This document shows, one piece after another, positions 25,908 to 35,500 of a stretch of 64,000 nucleotides of DNA; position 1 is the stretch's first letter, and each line of letters begins with the position of its first letter. The notes under the pieces were generated by a model. That model was not told the origin of the DNA and did no database searches. It saw only the letters and a program-made list of their open reading frames with translations. Where the stretch lies: contig CAWAJR010000006.1 in assembly GCA_963782465.1 (NCBI GenBank), forward strand, positions 826,429 to 890,428, in the 5' to 3' direction. The position numbers were made by a program, and so were the translations under genes. The DNA comes from JAODBJ01 sp963782465. Its GTDB lineage: Bacteria; Actinomycetota; Acidimicrobiia; IMCC26256; PALSA-610.

Positions 25908-26289
25908 AACGCGGAGCGCGGGGCGGCGACAAGGACGGCGGCTTCCCTGTGGTCACGGGTGCTGGCACCAACACGGACCGTCGGGCCGGCCGGGCACCGC
26001 GCCGTTTGATCCGGCTTCGAGAAGAGGTAGAACGGGGGTGAGCGAAGCGAACCTGTCCGGTCCCCTGCTGGGGCGGCGGGGATCGAACGAGGTGTCGGCG
26101 TGCTGGCCGCCGCAGACGCGCGCCCCCCAGGGAGCGGCGGCCGAGCGCGCTGCGCCGGCACCTCGGCACCGGCGGCCGGTCGGATTTCTTCCCGATCTCG
26201 CGTAACGCACCGCCGTCCCGGCGACACTGGGCACGACGGGGGGGCCGACGGCCCTCGAGCGGGGAACGACGGGGAACGACGGGACGACG
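25908..26289. promoter_or_regulatory. Non-coding region with a candidate ECF-type promoter
   Basis: No convincing gene lies between the permease start and the first anti-sigma gene. Near its right end GTAACGC (26202-26208) is followed 20 bases later by CGACAC (26222-26227). The same GTAACGC...CGAC arrangement precedes the secreted beta-propeller gene at 27644. This could be the autoregulated promoter of the sigma cassette; the match is short and was found by eye. Confidence 0.3.
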
Positions 26290-26541
26290 GTGACGGGCGA
26301 ACCGGGAATCACATGCCGCGAGTTCGTCGAGCTCGTCACCGCGTACCTCGATCGAGGGTTGGACGCGAGTGCCCGGCAGCGCTTCGAGGAGCACCTCGCG
26401 TCGTGCCCGGGGTGCGAGACCTACCTGGAGCAGATCAAGGAAGTGACGCGAGAGGTCGGAAGGCTCCGGGAGGAGCACCTTTCCGCTCCGGTTCGCGCGC
26501 ATCTGCTCGACGCGTTCCGCGACTGGAAAGCAGAACCATGA
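26290..26541 (+). CDS. Anti-sigma factor with zinc finger (zf-HC2 / ZAS), copy 1
   Basis: An 83-residue soluble protein with a zinc anti-sigma domain. The putative zinc ligands are Cys9 (GITCREFVELVTAYLD), His35, Cys39 and Cys42 (HLASCPGC), followed by the conserved tail LREEHLSAPVRAHLLDAFRDW. There is no transmembrane helix, which suggests a cytoplasmic, possibly thiol-based sensor in the RsrA manner. The GTG start is at 26290; its stop overlaps the ATG of the sigma factor (ATGA). It is a clear paralogue of the protein at 27281. Confidence 0.9.
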   Translation: MTGEPGITCREFVELVTAYLDRGLDASARQRFEEHLASCPGCETYLEQIKEVTREVGRLREEHLSAPVRAHLLDAFRDWKAEP

Positions 26542-27284
26542 CGGTCGACCAGCGCGAGCCGGTGGAAGTCGCGCGCGTTGGTAATGTCGGCCACCGGATG
26601 GGCAACGACGACGACAGCGCGATCGCCGGCGCCGGCTCGAGCCCTCCCAACGATGCGACCATCGTCGCCGCGTGGCGGGCGGGCAACGAACAGGTTTTCG
26701 CCGCCGTGGTCGACGCGTGGTCGCCGGCAATGCTCCGGCTCGCACGCCTCCACGTCGCGTCACGGGAAGTCGCGCAGGACGTCGTGCAGGAGACATGGAT
26801 TGCCGCTGTGCGCGGGATCGACCGTTTCGAGGGCCGATCGAGCTTGCGGACCTGGGTGTTCAAGATCCTCCTGAACATCGCGCGTACGACCGGGGCGAAG
26901 GAACATCGCACCCAACCGTTCTCGTCGACCTTCACCGACGAGAACGGCCCGACCGTGGACCCGAGCCGGTTCCAAGGACCCACCGATCGCTATCCCGGCG
27001 GGTGGCGGCAGTTCCCCGATCCGTGGCCGACGCCCGAACACGCCGCGCTCGCGGGCGAGATGCGTACCGTCGTCGAAGCCTGCGTCGCCAACCTCCCCGA
27101 CCGTCAACGCGCCGTTATCGAACTGCGCGACGTGCACGGCTACGACGCCGACGAGGTGTGCGATCTGCTCGACTTGACCCCCGGCAATCAACGGGTGCTC
27201 CTCCACCGCGCACGCGCGACCGTCCGGCGCGATCTCGAGCACTATTTCGCGGAGCCGACGCGACCGTTGACGGTGATGCAATGA
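26538..27284 (+). CDS. ECF-family RNA polymerase sigma factor
   Basis: A 248-residue group 4 sigma factor. Region 2 spans about residues 38-110 (EVAQDVVQETWIAAVRGIDRFEGRSSLRTWVFKILLNIART). A long linker rich in Pro, Gly and Asp follows. Region 4 is near 175-235 (LPDRQRAVIELRDVHGYDADEVCDLLDLTPGNQRVLLHRARATVR). The N-terminal 35 residues are an extra low-complexity extension. It overlaps the upstream and downstream anti-sigma genes by four bases each (ATGA), so all three are translated together. Confidence 0.94.
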   Translation: MTVDQREPVEVARVGNVGHRMGNDDDSAIAGAGSSPPNDATIVAAWRAGNEQVFAAVVDAWSPAMLRLARLHVASREVAQDVVQETWIAAVRGIDRFEGRSSLRTWVFKILLNIARTTGAKEHRTQPFSSTFTDENGPTVDPSRFQGPTDRYPGGWRQFPDPWPTPEHAALAGEMRTVVEACVANLPDRQRAVIELRDVHGYDADEVCDLLDLTPGNQRVLLHRARATVRRDLEHYFAEPTRPLTVMQ

Positions 27285-27529
27285 GCGACACCTCACGGAT
27301 GGCCTGCAACGAGTTCGTCGAGCTGGTAACCGACTACGTCGAAGGCGCGCTCGACGACAAAACCGCGGCCCGTTTCGACGCGCACCTCGCGCTCTGCCCC
27401 GGCTGCGTGACCTACCTCGAACAAATCCGCGAGACGATCAGCACGGTCGGCACCCTGCGCGAGGACCACCTCTCGCCCGAGGCGCGTACCCACCTGCTCG
27501 ACGCGTTCCGCGACTGGTCGGGCAGCTGA
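27281..27529 (+). CDS. Anti-sigma factor with zinc finger (zf-HC2 / ZAS), copy 2
   Basis: An 82-residue soluble zinc anti-sigma protein with ligands at exactly the same positions as copy 1: Cys9 (MACNEFVELVTDYVEG), His35, Cys39 and Cys42 (HLALCPGC). The ends match too (TYLEQIRETISTV, LREDHLSPEARTHLLDAFRDW). It starts inside the sigma factor stop. The two copies flank the sigma gene; either both bind it, or one binds another sigma factor. Confidence 0.92.
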   Translation: MSDTSRMACNEFVELVTDYVEGALDDKTAARFDAHLALCPGCVTYLEQIRETISTVGTLREDHLSPEARTHLLDAFRDWSGS

Positions 27530-27578
27530 ACCGGCGCCTTTCGTACCGGCGTTCAGCAAACGTTTCGCGACCGGCTCC

Positions 27579-27606
27579 GTAACGCTACGCATCCTCGGCC
27601 GACTGA
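27579..27606 (+). promoter_or_regulatory. Candidate ECF promoter upstream of the secreted beta-propeller
   Basis: GTAACGC at 27579-27585 is followed 21 bases later by CGACTGA (27600-27606), resembling the pair at 26202/26222 in front of the sigma cassette (20-base offset there). The ribosome-binding site and GTG start at 27644 follow. The shared motif suggests that the cassette controls this gene; confidence is low because the motif is short. Confidence 0.3.
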
Positions 27607-27643
27607 CGCTCGACATTGCTCGGTCAGTCTCGAGGAGAAACCA

Positions 27644-28813
27644 GTGAAGAAGATCACCCGGATGCTGCTCCCGGCAGCCATCGCGACGATGACGGCGGTC
27701 GCCGGATGGGCGGGAACCGCCTCGGCGCATGATGCGCCGCCGCGGAACCGTGACCACGCCGTGTTCATCGAAACCGACAACGCGAACGCGAACGAAGTGA
27801 TCGCGTACCACCGCAACAGCGACGGCACGCTCGGCGCAGCGCGCCGGTACGCAACCCGCGGTCGCGGAACAACAATCCAGGGCGCGGTCGTCGACCCGCT
27901 CGCGTCGCAGGGGGCGGTCACGTACGACGCGCTGCATCGCCTGCTGTACGCGGTGAACGGCGGGAGCAACTCGCTCTCGGTGTTCGCGGTGAACGGCGAC
28001 CGGCTCACACTCAGGCAGGTGATCGGCTCCGGCGGCGCGACGCCCGTGAGCGTCGCCGCGCACGGCAACCTGGTGTACGTGCTCAACGCGGGTAACGGCG
28101 GCAGCGTCGACGGCTACGCGGTGTTCGACGGTTCGCTTCGCTTCCTGCCGTACTCGCACCGCGCGCTCGGCCTGGGCTCGGCACCGTCGCCCGACATGAA
28201 CTTCCTCTACTCACCCGGACAGGTCGGGTTCAGCCCGACGGGCCGGCAAGTGCTCGTCGCGACGAAGGCGAACGGGAGCACGATCGACGTGTTCGCGGTG
28301 CAGCACGACGGCCGGCTGTCGGCCAAGCCGGTCGTGACACCGTCGGCGACCCCGGTCCCCTTCGGTTTCGTCTTCGACGCGCGTGGCCACCTCGTGAGCG
28401 CAGAGGCGGGCGCGAGCACACTCTCGACCTACGCGCTCCACACGAACGGCACGCTGAGCCTGCTCGGGTCGCTCCCCGACAACCAGAAGGCGCTGTGCTG
28501 GATCGCCGAGGCAGGCCGCTTCTTCTACGTCGCGAACGCCGGCAGTGGCACGGTGAGCGGCTACACGGTTGACGCGGCCGGCCGGCCCGCGTTCATCGGC
28601 GACTCGCACACCGCGACGCCAGGCGTGCTCGCAACGACGAGCGGCGGGACCATCGACCTTGCCGCAACGCCCGACGGCCACTTCCTCTACGTTCAAAGCG
28701 GCAAGATCGGCGCCCTTGACGCGTACCGCATCGGCTTCGACGGCACGCTGCGGCACGTGGCCTCGATCTCGGGGTTCGGTGCCGGCGGCCTCGAAGGCAT
28801 CGCGACCAACTGA
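27644..28813 (+). CDS. Secreted lactonase-like beta-propeller protein
   Basis: A 389-residue exported protein. The signal peptide runs from KKITRMLLPAAIATMTAVAG to an ASA-H cleavage site near residue 28. The mature part is a seven-bladed propeller of the 6-phosphogluconolactonase (lactonase_2) / YVTN kind, with repeated VYVLNAGNGG, FYVANAGSGTVSGY and LYVQSGKIGALDAYRI strands. The true function of exported members is unknown; they are often annotated as lactonases without proof. A GAGGAG ribosome-binding site precedes the GTG. It follows the sigma cassette by 114 bases. Confidence 0.88.
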   Translation: MKKITRMLLPAAIATMTAVAGWAGTASAHDAPPRNRDHAVFIETDNANANEVIAYHRNSDGTLGAARRYATRGRGTTIQGAVVDPLASQGAVTYDALHRLLYAVNGGSNSLSVFAVNGDRLTLRQVIGSGGATPVSVAAHGNLVYVLNAGNGGSVDGYAVFDGSLRFLPYSHRALGLGSAPSPDMNFLYSPGQVGFSPTGRQVLVATKANGSTIDVFAVQHDGRLSAKPVVTPSATPVPFGFVFDARGHLVSAEAGASTLSTYALHTNGTLSLLGSLPDNQKALCWIAEAGRFFYVANAGSGTVSGYTVDAAGRPAFIGDSHTATPGVLATTSGGTIDLAATPDGHFLYVQSGKIGALDAYRIGFDGTLRHVASISGFGAGGLEGIATN

Positions 28814-28847
28814 CGCCGGCGCGGAAACGCGCGACGCTCCACCGGAA

Positions 28848-28878
28848 GCGTGCGGCCGGGCCGGTCCCGGCCGCACGC
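28848..28878. terminator. GC-rich hairpin after the propeller gene
   Basis: GCGTGCGGCCGGG (28848-28860) and its exact complement (28866-28878) enclose the loop CCGGT. No T-run follows, as usual in high-GC actinobacteria. It probably ends the propeller transcript. Confidence 0.65.
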
Positions 28879-28963
28879 CGCGGTGCCGATAGCGCGAGAC
28901 TTTTCGCATCGCGTCGGGGCCACCCGGGACAACGGCGACGCGAGGGACACCACGGAGGCTGCC

Positions 28964-29452
28964 GTGCGACTTCGGGTGATGGTCGGAGTGGTCTGCGTCG
29001 TGGTGACGGCGGTGGCCGGTGCACCGGCCGCCCGCGCTGCGACTCCCGCGCCGGCCTTCGGCGAATCGGCAAGCCCGGGCGGTCGCGGCTACGTCTTGCT
29101 CGGCGCCGACGGTGGCATGTTCGCGTTCGGCGGCGCCCGGTTCTTCGGCAGGGTCCAAAACTGCTTCGCCGACGCCGGTTGTTCGTCGATCGCGTCGACG
29201 CCGACCCACGATGGGTACTACGTCGCCGGCGACGGTTGCACGATCATCGGACGAGGCAACGCCCATCAGCTCGGCACACCACCGCGCGTCGGGATCGGCG
29301 CCGGGTGCCGTATCGCGCTAGCTCCGTTTGGGATCGGCTACTGGCTCGCCGCCTCCGACGGCGGCGTCTTCGCCTGCGGCGACGCCAGGTTCTCCGGCTC
29401 GGCGGCCGGGCTGCCGCTCCAAGCACCCGTGCGCGACATCATCCCGGGATGA
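28964..29452 (+). CDS. Small secreted protein with GYxLxxxDGGxFxFG repeats
   Basis: A 162-residue exported protein. The GTG start at 28964 has a CGGAGG ribosome-binding site. The signal peptide RLRVMVGVVCVVVTAVAGAPAARA ends near residue 24. The body holds about three units of the repeat found in the 1749-residue protein: GYVLLGADGGMFAFGGARFFG, GYYVAGDGCTIIGRGNAHQLG and GYWLAASDGGVFACGDARFSG, with four extra cysteines that may form disulfides. Role unknown. Its stop codon overlaps the convergent acetyltransferase gene. Confidence 0.8.
   Translation: MRLRVMVGVVCVVVTAVAGAPAARAATPAPAFGESASPGGRGYVLLGADGGMFAFGGARFFGRVQNCFADAGCSSIASTPTHDGYYVAGDGCTIIGRGNAHQLGTPPRVGIGAGCRIALAPFGIGYWLAASDGGVFACGDARFSGSAAGLPLQAPVRDIIPG
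29439..29452. other. 14-bp palindrome shared by two convergent stop codons
   Basis: TCATCCCGGGATGA is self-complementary. It contains the TGA of the plus-strand repeat protein and the TGA of the minus-strand acetyltransferase, so both proteins end Ile-Pro-Gly and their coding regions overlap by 14 bases. Confidence 0.9.
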
Positions 29453-30473
29453 GGCCGGCGCGCCCGGGTGCGATTTCGGCCTGCCACTCGGTGCGCGTCG
29501 CGACGACGTCGAAGCCGAGCGCATCGTTGATGCCGAGCATCGGCGCGTTCGAGAACGCATTGTCGGTTCGGACCCGCTCGATGCCGGGCCGTTCCTTCCG
29601 GAGGCGGTCGAGCATCACCGCCTTGGCCCATTTGGCGAGGCCGAGACCGCGATGCCTGGGGTCGATACCGGTGTTCTGTTGGAGGGCGACGGTCGGTTCC
29701 CGTGCCTCGAAGATCATTTCGGTGCCGCCGACACAGGCGCCCGTCGGTCCGCGTACCAACACCGTCCAGCGCGTCCGTCCGGCCACGCGCAGCGCATCGT
29801 CGAGCTCGGCGATGTCGTCGGCGCCGAGGAGAACGTCGCCGATCTCGAGCTCGTCGCGTGGCGCGGTCTGCATGATGTGGTGGAACGTCGCGCCGTCGGC
29901 CCGGAGGTGCTCGGGGAAGGGACCGTCGACCATCTCCAGGGCGTAGCCGCGGGCGCGGGCCCGTCCGGCAAGCGCCCAGCGTTCGATCATCTGCCAGTCG
30001 ACGCCGGCGACGCGCAGCTCACTCGTACGGTTGACTCGCGCCACCCGGCCTCCGACCCGACGGGAGAACGCGTCACCGGCGCGTACCGCGTCGAACGTCG
30101 ACCACGTCAGCACCGACCGCCCTTCGCGGGCCGTTTGGTCGCAAATCTCGGCGAACAACGACGACCCGACGCCGCTGCGGCGCCGATCGCGACGCACGAG
30201 CACGTCGCACTCCATCACGCTCGGGCCCCCGGCGGCGTTCGACCAGCAGAAAGCCGCCGCGACCGGCTCGCCTCCGGCCGCTTCGGCCAGCCAGGCATGG
30301 TCGTGGAACTGCGACGGGAGGTTGCGGGCGAAGGCGATGTACGACCCGAGCGCCCGGGGCATGCGCCGGGACCCGGTTTCGGCCGACACCGGCGCCTCGA
30401 TCGCATGGAGGGCGGTCAGATCGGCGTCGGTGCCGGAACGGAACCCGACCCGGCGCACCCGGACATCTGGCAC
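29439..30473 (-). CDS. Tandem GNAT N-acetyltransferase
   Basis: About 344 residues with two GNAT domains. The first (residues 1-160) has VMECDVLVRRDRRRSGVGSSLFAEICDQ, with the RRxGxG acetyl-CoA loop. The second (190-344) has TVALQQNTGIDPRHRGLGLAKWAKAVMLDRL and NAPMLGINDALGFDVVATRTEWQ. This double-GNAT layout is common in actinobacteria, in the mycothiol synthase and related families, but the specific substrate is not readable here. I chose the GTG at 30473; other starts upstream are possible. Confidence 0.85.
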   Translation of the reverse strand: MPDVRVRRVGFRSGTDADLTALHAIEAPVSAETGSRRMPRALGSYIAFARNLPSQFHDHAWLAEAAGGEPVAAAFCWSNAAGGPSVMECDVLVRRDRRRSGVGSSLFAEICDQTAREGRSVLTWSTFDAVRAGDAFSRRVGGRVARVNRTSELRVAGVDWQMIERWALAGRARARGYALEMVDGPFPEHLRADGATFHHIMQTAPRDELEIGDVLLGADDIAELDDALRVAGRTRWTVLVRGPTGACVGGTEMIFEAREPTVALQQNTGIDPRHRGLGLAKWAKAVMLDRLRKERPGIERVRTDNAFSNAPMLGINDALGFDVVATRTEWQAEIAPGRAGLIPG

Positions 30474-30590
30474 GCTGCGCACGCCCCCAGTCTTCACCTC
30501 GACGCCGCGACCTTCTCCGGCCGGACACTCTGACCGCGTGATACGGGACTTCTTCCCCTCACCGCGTGCCGGCCCGAGAGGTCCAATGGG

Positions 30591-32375
30591 ATGGTGCACG
30601 CAAGGTCACACAACCTGATCGCGTTGATCGCGTCGGTTGTGATCGCGGCCGGGCTCACGGTGGCGCCCGCGCCGTCGGCCACCGCTGCGATGGGGCCACC
30701 CGCCGGGAACTGGGGCTGCCCCGGATGGAGCAGCATGGGCCGGCTGAACCCGGCGGCGTCGGTGATGAACGACATCGTGGTGGTCCCCGGCTACAAGCCC
30801 GTCACGGTCGGCCACGGGAACGACATCGACTGGAAGGCCGACCCGTTCCACAACCGCAGCTGGGCACTCGAGTTCAGCGCGTTGCGGTGGCTCTCCCAGC
30901 TGGTCGAGGGCTACCGCACCTCGCACAACCAGGCGTACATCGATCATGCGATCGGCATCGTGAAGGACTGGGTCGCGAACAACCCACGTTCGTCGCTGGC
31001 CAAGGACGCCGTCGCCGCAACGGCGCATCGGGTGAACACGATGCTCTGCATGGTCGATGTCATCGGACGGCCCCAATGGCTCGCGCACACGCTCGAGAGC
31101 GACGCCGCGTTCCTCATCGGGCGGTTCTCAGGTGACTTCAACCACGGGCTCGACGAGGCGCTCGCGCTGTTCGGGACCGGGTGCGAACTCGGGCGGAGCG
31201 ACTATCGCAACATCGCGTACTCCCGGTTGCAGGCGATGGCACCGGTGATCGTCGACGCGCAGGGCGTCACGAACGAGCAGTCGCTCGGTTACCACGCCTA
31301 TGTGTACTCGAGGCTCGCCGACGCGGAACCGCGTTTACACGATTGCGGGAGCACGCTCCCAGAACCACTCGCGACGCGATACAGACTGATGCCCGCGTTC
31401 CTCGCGCAGGCGACACTTCCCGACGCGACCCTCGCGCAGTTCGGCGACACGCAGGTTGCGCCGGCATCGGTGCTGCGCGGCACGGAAGCGGAGTTCCCGG
31501 CGACGAAGGGCGCCTCGGGAACGGTACCGCCGACACTCGCCGCCAACTTCGACGCCGGGTTCGCGTTCGGCCGTAGCAGTTGGGTCCCCGACGCGAACAC
31601 GACCTGGTACGGCGTTCGCTACGGGTCGCAGGACGACGTGCACGGCCACGAAGACCACACGAGCATCCTGTGGTGGGCGCACGGTCGACTCCTGCTCACC
31701 GACACCGGCAATGTCGGGTACGAACACAGCTGGCGTCGCGAAGCATCGGTGATCGCCGAGGGGCACAACGTCGCCGTCGTGCGCGGCCTGCCGTTCCAAA
31801 GGGTTGCCACCACGTTGACGCGCATCGTGCGCCGACCGAACGGCGACTTCATGGAACTCCGCGACCATCCGTACCCGGCCGCAACTCGACAACGCAGCGT
31901 CGCGGTCTTCAACGGCTTCCCGGCGCTCGTCGTGTACGACCGGGTCAACACCTCCTCCCCCGAATCGGTCGCCGAGCTGTGGCACCTCGCGCGGGGGATG
32001 CAGGTGCAGATCGTCGGGCGGGGTGTCGCCAACGCCTCACCCGCCCGCGGCGACGTCACATTGCACCTGATCCAGGTACCGCTCCCGGGCGAACCGACAC
32101 CGCGTGGCTCGACGAAACTTGCGATCGGCGAGCACGACCCGCCGCTGGGCTGGGTGGCGCCCACACAGGGGACGTTCCGGCCGGCGCCGGTCGTGACGAT
32201 GGCGCGCTCCTCGAAGCACTCGCACTTCCTGACGGTGCTCGTCGCAACGCGACGCGGCAGCTACGCGCGAGTCGTGCTCTCCCCCGCCGCCGGCGGCTGG
32301 TACCGGCTGTCGATCACGGCCGACGGCGTGACGCGCACCATGCGGGTCAGCCTCGGCGGTTACCTCTCGCTCTGA
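30591..32375 (+). CDS. Secreted heparinase II/III-like polysaccharide lyase
   Basis: A 594-residue exported protein. The signal peptide is MVHARSHNLIALIASVVIAAGL with an ATA cleavage region near residue 32. Residues 60-300 form a helical (alpha/alpha) toroid with HRVNTMLCMVDVIG and NHGLDEALALFGTGCELG. Residues 310-590 match the heparinase II/III beta-sandwich, with the signature YGSQDDVHGHEDHTSILWWAHGRLLLTDTGNVGY that carries the catalytic and metal His/Asp. It would cleave uronic-acid-containing polysaccharides outside the cell. It is followed by a strong hairpin and the giant secreted protein, suggesting a block of surface-acting proteins. Confidence 0.85.
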   Translation: MVHARSHNLIALIASVVIAAGLTVAPAPSATAAMGPPAGNWGCPGWSSMGRLNPAASVMNDIVVVPGYKPVTVGHGNDIDWKADPFHNRSWALEFSALRWLSQLVEGYRTSHNQAYIDHAIGIVKDWVANNPRSSLAKDAVAATAHRVNTMLCMVDVIGRPQWLAHTLESDAAFLIGRFSGDFNHGLDEALALFGTGCELGRSDYRNIAYSRLQAMAPVIVDAQGVTNEQSLGYHAYVYSRLADAEPRLHDCGSTLPEPLATRYRLMPAFLAQATLPDATLAQFGDTQVAPASVLRGTEAEFPATKGASGTVPPTLAANFDAGFAFGRSSWVPDANTTWYGVRYGSQDDVHGHEDHTSILWWAHGRLLLTDTGNVGYEHSWRREASVIAEGHNVAVVRGLPFQRVATTLTRIVRRPNGDFMELRDHPYPAATRQRSVAVFNGFPALVVYDRVNTSSPESVAELWHLARGMQVQIVGRGVANASPARGDVTLHLIQVPLPGEPTPRGSTKLAIGEHDPPLGWVAPTQGTFRPAPVVTMARSSKHSHFLTVLVATRRGSYARVVLSPAAGGWYRLSITADGVTRTMRVSLGGYLSL

Positions 32376-32412
32376 GGTCCCGGCGGCGGAGGTTCCGACC
32401 CGCGCCGGGACC
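32376..32412. terminator. Hairpin directly after the lyase stop
   Basis: GGTCCCGGCG (32376-32385) pairs perfectly with CGCCGGGACC (32403-32412) around a 17-base loop. It begins on the base after the TGA, which fits a terminator for the lyase gene. Confidence 0.65.
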
Positions 32413-32598
32413 GAAGACCCTTACGCGGTGATCGCGGCTTATGTACCGTCGGCAGTGGCGATACGTGGATCCGCCGAGGCATCGAGGTCGCCTCCTCGGC
32501 GGGGAGTGAATGGCGATACCGGCGCCCCTGGATGTCGCGGGGAGCGGCCCGGCCGGAGCGCATAAAGGCCGTCTCTCCGTTCGAACACGGAGCCGACG
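32413..32598 (+). promoter_or_regulatory. Structured leader upstream of the 1749-residue protein
   Basis: The leader holds a hairpin, CCGCCGAGG (32471-32479) with CCTCGGCGG (32494-32502), followed by GGAGTGAATGG. The string TGGCGATAC occurs on both sides of the hairpin (about 32455 and 32511). The ribosome-binding site GGAG lies just before the ATG. The arrangement could be a cis-regulatory RNA; I cannot assign it to a known riboswitch class. Confidence 0.3.
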
Positions 32599-35500
32599 AT
32601 GCGCAGCCTCACGCCCTTCACTCGCACGATGCCGTTCGGCGGCCGATCGGTCGCCCGGAAAGTGATCGCGACGACGGCGGTCGTCGCGCTCGTCGCGTTG
32701 CAAAGCCTGGTGCTCGCGGTGAACGCGACGCCGGCACGCGCCGACACCGTGCACTCGTTGTGGACCTCGACGACCGTCCCGCAGATCATCGGCGTGACCG
32801 ACAACCAGCCGATTGAACTCGGGCTGCGGTTCTCCTCCGACACCGACGGGTTCATCACCGGCGTCCGCTTCTACAAGGCCGCCGTCGACACCGGGTCGCA
32901 CATCGGTCATCTGTGGACCGCCGACGGCACGCTGCTCGCCGAAGCAGCCTTCTCGAACGAGTCGGCGTCGGGGTGGCAGGAGATCGACTTCGCGTCGCCG
33001 GTCGCGATCGAGGCCGGCACCACGTATGTCGCGTCGTACTGGTCGGCGAGCGGATATTTCTCCGACACGCCCGACTACTTCGCAACCGCCGGCTACGACA
33101 ATGCGCCGCTCCACGCACCGGCCGCGCCGAACGGCATGTACCGGTACGGGACTTCCGGGTTCCCGACCGAGGGCTCGACGTTCAACTACTGGGTCGATGT
33201 CGCCTTCACCACCCAGACCGGCCCCGACACGACCGCGCCGACCATCACGCACACCGTGCCGGCCGCGGGCGCAACCGACGTCAGCCCGAGCGCGACCGTG
33301 AACGCGACCTTCGACGAGTCGCTCGACGCGTCGACGGTGTCGGCGAGCACCTTCTCCCTGCGCGACACGTCGGGCACCGTCGCGGCGGACGTCACCTATG
33401 ACGCGACCACACGAAGCGCGACGCTCCACCCGCACGCTGCGCTTACCCGGTCGACGGTCTACACGGCGACCGTCGAGGGAGGAGCGAGCGGCGTCGCCGA
33501 CCTCGCCGGCAACCACCTTGCCGACGACGTGTCGTGGTCGTTCACCACCGCGGCGCAACCGGCGATACCGGCCGACGACGGTCCCGGCGGGCCGATCCTC
33601 GTCGTCGCGGACGCGGGCGACCCGTTCGGTCGTTACTACGGCGAGATCCTGCGCACGGAAGGTCTCAGCGAGTTCCTGGTCACCGACATCTCGAAGGTCG
33701 ACGCCACCTTGCTGCACGGCTACGACGTCGTGGTGCTGGCATCGATGCCGCTCGACTCGGCGAGGCTGCAGATGTTCACCGACTGGGTGAACGGCGGTGG
33801 GAACCTCATCGCGATGCGCCCCGACACTGCGCTGGCGCCCCTCGCCGGGCTCGCCAGTGCGTCCGGCACCCTCGCCGAGGGCTACCTCGCGGTCGACACA
33901 TCGCCCGCGCCGGGCGCCGGGATCGTGGATGACACGATCCAGTTCCACGGCACCGCCGACCGCTACACCCTCGGCGCCGCCCAGGCGATCGCGACGCTCT
34001 ACGCCGACGCGGACGACGCGACGACGAACCCCGCGGTGACGTTGCGCAGCGTCGGTACGAACGGCGGGCACGTCTCCGTGTTCACCTACGACCTCGCTCG
34101 CTCGGTCGTCGAAACCCGCCAGGGCAACCCGGCGTGGTCGGGCCAGAAACGCGACGGTGAGTCCGGGCCGATCCGCTCCGACGACCTGTTCTTCGGGGCG
34201 TCGGCCACCGATCCGGAACCGGATTGGGTCAACCTCGACAAGGTGCAGATCCCGCAGGCCGATGAGCAACAGCGGCTGCTCGTCAACATCATCGAGACGA
34301 TGCAGGCGCAGACCCCGCTCCCCCGGCTGTGGTACTTCCCCGACGACGCGAAGGCCGTCGTCGTAATGACCGGTGACGATCACGCCAACGGCGGCACGGC
34401 CGGGCGCTTCGACACCTACGAGGCCGACAGCGCAGCCGGTTGCTCGCTCGACGATTGGTCGTGCATCCGCTCGACCGCGTACGTCTACCCGTCGACGCCG
34501 CTCACCGACGAGCAGGTGCAGGCCTACCAGGCAGCCGGTTTCGAGGTCGCGCTGCACGTCAGCACCGACTGTGCCGACTGGACACCTGCTTCGCTCGCCG
34601 CCGACTACGACGCGCAGCTGGCCGAATTCGCCGCCGCGTACCCGAGTGCCACGGCGCCGGTGTCGGGTCGCTCGCACTGCATCGCCTGGAGCGACTGGGC
34701 GACGCAACCGAAGGTCGAGGCCGCGCACGGGATCCGGCTCGACACCAACTACTACTACTGGCCACCGTCGTGGCTGCAGGACCGGCCCGGGTTGTTCACC
34801 GGTTCGGGGATGCCGATGCGTTTCGCCGACACCGACGGTACGACGATCGACGTGTTCCAGGCCGCGACCCAGATGACCGATGAGTCGGGCCAGAGTTACC
34901 CGGCAACCATCGACACGCTGCTCGCGAACGCACTCGGCCCGAACGAGTTCTACGGTGCGTTCACTGCGAACATGCACAACGACTCGGCCGACAGTTCCGG
35001 GGCCGACGCGATCGTTGCGTCCGCGCAGCGTGATGGCGTCCCGGTCGTTTCGGCCGGCCAGATGCTCACCTGGCTCGACGCCCGCGACGCATCGTCGTTC
35101 AGCGCGATCACCTTGGACGACGGCACCCTCACGTTCACGATCAATGCCGGCGCGAAGGCGAACGGCCTGCGCGCGATGCTGCCGGTGCATGGCGCCGGCG
35201 GCGACCTCACGACGCTTCAGCGCGGGCAAGCGCCCGTTGCGTACAGCACCGCGACGGTCAACGGGGTCGAGTACGCATTCTTCGACGCGGCAGGCGGCGA
35301 CTACACGGCGACGTACGAAGCCGGTACGACACCGACCGCTGGTTCATTCGTCGACACGACGACGGCGAACTTTGCGGCGGGCACCACGGGCGACTCGACG
35401 GCCGTCACCCCTGACGGCGACGGCGCGCTCACCCTTCGCCCGAGCGCCACGCAGGCCTTCGACGGCACGACGCTGCCGAACGGCTGGTCTTCGACCACGT

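Noticed and set aside
32347..35229. A 960-codon open frame antisense to the giant secreted protein
   Set aside because: Composition is Arg/Val/Gly-rich noise, no start signal, and the plus strand encodes recognisable domains throughout.
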